DNA of 17,636 bases from CAZYMF01 sp964648215. GTDB taxonomy: Bacteria; Desulfobacterota; Binatia; HRBIN30; JACQVA1. The stretch covers positions 1-17,636 of the forward strand of contig CAZYMF010000095.1 in the NCBI GenBank assembly GCA_964648215.1, in the 5' to 3' direction. How positions within the stretch are numbered: position 1 is the first letter of the stretch; each line of letters begins with the position of its first letter. The translations under genes were made by a program, and so were the position numbers. Shown here piece by piece: positions 15,001 to 17,636 of the stretch. The notes beneath the pieces are model-generated. The model was not told the origin of the DNA and ran no database searches. It saw only the letters and a list, made by a program, of their open reading frames with translations.

Positions 15001-15461
15001 GACCCGACGAGTGCCTGCACGTCCTCCTGGCCGAGGACAACGCCGTCAACCAACGGCTGGTCACGCGCCTGCTCGAGAAGCGAGGTCACCACGTCACCGT
15101 CGTCGGCAACGGCGCCGAGGCGATCGCCGTGCTCGAGCGGACACCGTTCGACGTCGTGCTCATGGACGTACAAATGCCCGAGGTGGACGGTTTCGCCGCC
15201 ACGGCCGAGATCCGGCGGCGTGAAGGCGAGGCCGACGCCAAGACCCCCCATACCCCCATCATCGCCCTCACCGCCCACGCCATGAAGGGAGACGAGCAGC
15301 GCTGTCTGCTGGCGGGCATGGACGCGTACCTCTCGAAGCCCATTCAAATCGACGCGCTCGTGGCCGCGATCGCCCGGGTCGTACCCTCGGCGCCGGCGCC
15401 GACCGACCCACCCTTCTCGCCGGCCGCCGGCCCTGCCGACGTGCTGGAGGAACGGAGATAA
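12066..15461 (+). CDS. Membrane hybrid sensor histidine kinase 1 (6 TM, PAS x3, HisKA, HATPase, REC x2)
   Basis: A 1131-residue inner-membrane hybrid kinase. Residues 22-178 form about six hydrophobic helices containing LLPWGVRAQL (123-132). A charged linker leads to three PAS-like domains (about 200-315, 328-445, 455-570; the last two end in the SRDITERKR/ARDISERKR PAC pattern). A coiled linker precedes HisKA with His598 in NMSHEIRTPLNGVIGM. The ATPase domain has N box NLAGNAIKFTE (711-721), G1 DTGIGIP (749-755) and G2 GGTGLGLA (778-785). Receiver 1 has Asp891 (LILLDSHMPEMDGF), Thr921 and Lys943; receiver 2 has Asp1034 (VVLMDVQMPEVDGF), Thr1069 and Lys1091. There is no C-terminal Hpt domain, which fits use of the separate Hpt gene it overlaps by 20 nt. 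The GTG start at 12066 is set by its ribosome-binding site. No periplasmic sensing domain is evident, so the signal probably comes from the membrane or through PAS domains. Confidence 0.93.
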   Translation: MSSSNPDVAGGHAGETAERLLVQRLIAGFWLCLAGGVFALLSDLVVHRSRFPALLLVAVVQIGILIVLRIALMMPRAERRALLIALAGVATLCVTTAVAGFLRHDTGETTLFLIVTTLAAAMLLPWGVRAQLGIVLLSGGLIASGSYAAGNLAQAVAPHGFALAVAFAISLYAAYELDRHRGTIEQRTRQARDSERFARSTIDALSAHIAILDEGGAILRVNRAWRRFGSANGARDQLVEGTNYLAACDAATGPGAEEARAFAAGTRAVVAGEQENFSLEYPCHSPSEQRWFIVRVTRFARDGDMCAVVAHEEVSEQRRAQQALRLSEQQFRSLIEHSSDLAAILNADGTARYHSPSIEPILGYRQDELRGTNVFDLVHPDDRPALLDRLAASITTAGYVGKVEYRFRHKDGSWRTFEAEASNLLDDPAVAGIITNSRDITERKRMDEALRRSEEYLKAVFDYAPDAFYLNDAEGRFVDGNRAAEALIGYSKEELIGESLLSLDILPADQLPKTVELLAASFDQPTGPTELILRRKDNTLVTVEVRTIPLLLNGQILILGIARDISERKRAEQALRAAKEAAEAASRAKSEFVANMSHEIRTPLNGVIGMTELALDTQLTAEQREYLEMARGSADSLLVVINDILDFSKIEAGKLDIEAVDFDLRKTIAQTMRTLAQRAHKKGLEVTCSIPPEIPPLVAGDPGRLRQVLLNLAGNAIKFTEHGEVAVSVDRPSPSTKDDTVELHFSVSDTGIGIPAGKRQAIFNAFEQVDGSTTRTHGGTGLGLAIASQLVRMMGGRIWVESEQGHGSVFHFTATLGRPERVAVPQGAPPVRLHGLPVLVVDDNATNRRILEQMLLNWRMRPTLADGGRQALTRLRQARDRNAAFPLILLDSHMPEMDGFAVAERIRQDPTLAGATIMMLTSDGQAGDVTRCRELGIATYLLKPITQSDLLDAVLTALEPRRDEDTKGADLTLAPPAPRPDECLHVLLAEDNAVNQRLVTRLLEKRGHHVTVVGNGAEAIAVLERTPFDVVLMDVQMPEVDGFAATAEIRRREGEADAKTPHTPIIALTAHAMKGDEQRCLLAGMDAYLSKPIQIDALVAAIARVVPSAPAPTDPPFSPAAGPADVLEERR

Positions 15462-15468
15462 CCCCGAA

Positions 15469-15497
15469 ATGACAGATCCGGTCCGCAGAAAAATAAT
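15469..15497 (+). promoter_or_regulatory. Candidate internal sigma-70 promoter for the second Hpt-kinase unit
   Basis: ATGACA (15469-15474) and AATAAT (15492-15497) each match the sigma-70 consensus in five of six positions and are separated by exactly 17 nt. They lie in the 116-nt gap after kinase 1, in the only distinctly A-rich stretch of the region. Transcription would begin near 15504, about 75 nt upstream of the Hpt 2 start. Confidence 0.45.
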
Positions 15498-15577
15498 GTT
15501 GATCCGAGCCGGCTTTTCGTCACCATGGAGGGGAGGAGGAGCACGGGGGAGCTTGCCGGACGAACTGGAGGCATAGC

Positions 15578-15922
15578 ATGACGACCAACATGACGGTCTT
15601 CGACAAGGAGGCTGCTCTCCACCGACTGGAGGGCGACCTGGATTTGCTACGAGAGCTGGCTGAGATCTTTCGCGAAGAGACACCGCGCTTGACGACGACT
15701 CTCGGCGCGGCATTGGCGGCGAACGACATCCTGGCGGCGCAGCGGGCGGCCCACGCCATCAAAGGATCCGCCGCCAACTTGGGGGCGGTGGCGCTCTGCG
15801 AGCAGGCCAAACGAATCGAGCTGATGGCGCGCGCGGGCGACCTGGGCGAGGCCGACGCCGCCTACGCATCGTTACGCGTCGATCTCGAACGCTTCGAGGC
15901 CGTGCTCGCAGAACTGGACTAG
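15578..15922 (+). CDS. Hpt phosphotransfer protein 2
   Basis: A 114-residue single-domain Hpt protein. His59 lies in the canonical motif AAHAIKGSAANLGA (57-70), with the Lys that is replaced by Arg in Hpt 1. The fold appears complete from FDKEAALHRLEGDLDLL to the final ERFEAVLAELD helix. GGAGG 6 nt before the ATG is a strong ribosome-binding site. It is separated from kinase 1 by 116 nt and from kinase 2 by a single nucleotide. It should relay phosphate for kinase 2 and possibly also for the ATPase receiver. Paralogous with Hpt 1, so the Hpt-kinase pair appears duplicated in tandem. Confidence 0.92.
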   Translation: MTTNMTVFDKEAALHRLEGDLDLLRELAEIFREETPRLTTTLGAALAANDILAAQRAAHAIKGSAANLGAVALCEQAKRIELMARAGDLGEADAAYASLRVDLERFEAVLAELD

Positions 15923-15923
15923 C

Positions 15924-17636
15924 ATGGGTCTTCTCGATCGCACCGCTCCCCGGGGAATCGAGCGGCCGGTCACGCACACCGGCGACGCCACCCTCCAGCT
16001 GCTGATCCGCCGAACGCGGCTTGGTTGTTGGCTCATCCTATTTTCCCTCTCTCTGTTCGGGTTGCGCGATCTCTGGGTGGGTGGGCCCAACCTGCTCGGG
16101 CTGTCGCTGCTCAAGCTGGTTCAGATCGGCACCGTCCTGACCAGCATCTGGATACTGTCCAAGAGGAGTACGACGGCGCAACCACTCCGGATCATCACCG
16201 TCGCGGGAACGCTTCTCTGCGTCACGACGGCAGCGGCCTGTACGTTGCGGGGCGACCTCACGACCACCCCCCTGCTCTTCAGTGCCGGCGCGGTCGCCAT
16301 GGCCACCTTGCTCCCGTGGGGAGCTCGGGCGCAGCTCAACACCGCGCTCGTCATGAGCGCCAGCATTCTCGGCAACCTCTACCTCGTTGCAGGCACCCTG
16401 GCCGCCCTCCTTTCCCCAGCCGCCATCGCGATCTTGGTCACCTTTGTCACCTCCGTCTTCATGGCTCACGAGCTCGAGCGCCACCGCGCCTCGCTCGAGG
16501 AGCGAACCGAAGCCCTACGCGACAGCGAGGAGCGCTACCGGACCCTGGTGGAGAACACGCACGACCTCATCTGCCAGACCGGGTCGGACGGTCGCTACAC
16601 CTACCTGAGCCCCAACTACCGCACCGAGCTCGGCTACGACCCGGCCGAGCTCGTGGGTCAGGACCCCAGCGAGCTGATTCACCCCGACGATCGAGCCGCC
16701 GTCGCCGAGATGCTGCAGCGCCGGCAGTCCGACCGCCTGATCTTTCGCGCGCGCCACAAGAACGGCGCATGGCGCTGGATGGAAAGCATCGGCAACATCT
16801 ACGTCAACGAACGGGGAGAGCCGCGCGGGGTGATCGTCTCGCGCGACATCACCGACCGCATGCGGGCGGAGGCGACCCTGCGCGAGAGCGAGGAGAGGTT
16901 CCGCGGCGCCTTCGACTATGCCGCCATCGGCATGGCCCTGGTCGCGCCCGACGGGCGCTGGCTGGAGGTCAACCAGGCTCTGTGCAACATCGTCGGCTAC
17001 TCCGAGAGCGAGCTGATCGGCAGAAAGTTCCAGGACATCACCCACCCGGAGGACCTCGACGCCGATCTCGAGTTCGTCCGGCGCATGCTGAAGGGGGAGA
17101 TCCCCTTCTACCAGATGGAGAAACGGTACCTGCACAAGCGCGGTGCCGTGGTTTGGGTGCTGCTCAGCGTCTCGCTGGTGCGCGGCGGCGACGGCAACCC
17201 GGCGTATTTCATCGCGCAGATTCAAGACGTCACCGGGCGCAAACAAGCGGAAGCGGAGCTGTGCGCGGCCAAAGAGGCCGCCGAGACGGCCAACCACTCC
17301 AAGGGCGAGTTCCTCGCCAACATGAGCCACGAGATCCGTACTCCGATGAACGCCATCATCGGCATGACCGATCTCGCGCTGCAGAGCGACCTCTCCCCCG
17401 ATCAACGCGAGTGCCTCGACCTGGTCCGGAACTCGGCCGACTCGTTGCTGCTCCTCATCAACGAGATCCTCGATCTGTCCAAGATCGAGGCCGGCAAGCT
17501 GAAGATCGACTCGGTGGTGTTCTCCCTGCCCGATACCATGACGCCGCTGATACAAACCCAGAGCCTGCGGGCGCAGCAGGGAGGGCTCAACCTGTTTTGC
17601 AAGATCGCCGCGGACGTTCCCCCGCTCCTCGTCGGC
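15924..17636 (+). CDS. Membrane sensor histidine kinase 2, probably hybrid (partial, C-terminus outside window)
   Basis: The visible 571 residues remain open to the last base. Residues 25-182 form about six membrane helices and align with those of kinase 1 (LCVTTA at 98-103, LLPWGARAQL at 129-138, HELERHR at 182-188). Two PAS domains follow (about 200-315 and 322-440), with the PAC-type ends SRDITDRMR and IQDVTGRKQ. HisKA has His469 in NMSHEIRTPMNAIIGM and is complete through LSKIEAGKL. The ATPase domain and any receivers lie beyond the window. It has one PAS domain fewer than kinase 1. The ATG is 1 nt after the Hpt 2 stop with a weak Shine-Dalgarno sequence, so translation is probably coupled to Hpt 2. 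Receivers are expected from the paralogue but not seen. Confidence 0.92.
   Translation, partial: MGLLDRTAPRGIERPVTHTGDATLQLLIRRTRLGCWLILFSLSLFGLRDLWVGGPNLLGLSLLKLVQIGTVLTSIWILSKRSTTAQPLRIITVAGTLLCVTTAAACTLRGDLTTTPLLFSAGAVAMATLLPWGARAQLNTALVMSASILGNLYLVAGTLAALLSPAAIAILVTFVTSVFMAHELERHRASLEERTEALRDSEERYRTLVENTHDLICQTGSDGRYTYLSPNYRTELGYDPAELVGQDPSELIHPDDRAAVAEMLQRRQSDRLIFRARHKNGAWRWMESIGNIYVNERGEPRGVIVSRDITDRMRAEATLRESEERFRGAFDYAAIGMALVAPDGRWLEVNQALCNIVGYSESELIGRKFQDITHPEDLDADLEFVRRMLKGEIPFYQMEKRYLHKRGAVVWVLLSVSLVRGGDGNPAYFIAQIQDVTGRKQAEAELCAAKEAAETANHSKGEFLANMSHEIRTPMNAIIGMTDLALQSDLSPDQRECLDLVRNSADSLLLLINEILDLSKIEAGKLKIDSVVFSLPDTMTPLIQTQSLRAQQGGLNLFCKIAADVPPLLVG

Noticed and set aside
15496..15581. 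Two tiny plus-strand frames (26 and 18 codons) ending at or overlapping the Hpt 2 start
   Set aside because: They are too short to judge. The purine-rich run there is better explained as leader and ribosome-binding sequence; a conserved leader peptide would need comparative support.
14247..15713. A 488-codon minus-strand open frame across the end of kinase 1 and the gap after it
   Set aside because: It is antisense to the ATPase and receiver domains of kinase 1 and has no motif or ribosome-binding evidence of its own.

Overview
This is a G+C-rich bacterial chromosomal window with two divergent gene blocks that meet at a promoter region near 8973-9247. No phylogenetic marker is present. The combination of a mevalonate pathway, hopanoid genes, a PilB/GspE-type ATPase and large multi-PAS hybrid kinases suggests a Gram-negative, deltaproteobacterium-like lineage (Myxococcota, Desulfobacterota or Candidatus Binatota type), but that placement is inference with low confidence.

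Block 1 (minus strand, 8972 down to 1) is a tightly packed operon in the transcription order mvaD - mvaK2 (phosphomevalonate kinase) - fni (type 2 IPP isomerase) - mvaA (class II HMG-CoA reductase) - mvaK1 (mevalonate kinase) - shc (squalene-hopene cyclase) - hpnC - hpnD (cut by the window start). It covers every step from HMG-CoA to IPP/DMAPP, and then from farnesyl diphosphate toward squalene and hopene. Not present in the window are HMG-CoA synthase, acetoacetyl-CoA thiolase, farnesyl diphosphate synthase and hpnE; some may lie beyond the left edge. Most joints are overlaps or short gaps (a 4-nt ATGA overlap, a 14-nt overlap with a TTG start, about 50 nt between mvaK1 and shc). The promoter candidate upstream of mvaD carries two copies of a CTrACCG/GGTyAG palindrome, one over the predicted transcription start and one immediately upstream of the mvaD start codon.

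Block 2 (plus strand, 9248 to the right edge) is a signalling cluster. A PilB/GspE-type secretion or pilus ATPase carries two extra C-terminal zinc ribbons and a complete response-regulator receiver domain. It is followed by two tandem copies of an [Hpt protein - membrane hybrid histidine kinase] unit. Kinase 1 has six predicted membrane helices, three PAS-like domains, HisKA, HATPase and two receiver domains. Kinase 2 is cut by the window end inside or just after its HisKA domain and shares the same N-terminal membrane domain. All His-Asp-His-Asp relay parts are encoded side by side and the only separate receiver-bearing output is the ATPase. The simplest reading is a phosphorelay acting directly on a motor ATPase instead of on transcription. 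This is the most unusual feature of the window.

No RNA genes, mobile elements, CRISPR arrays or insertion sequences were seen. Apart from short intergenic regions the window is fully coding.
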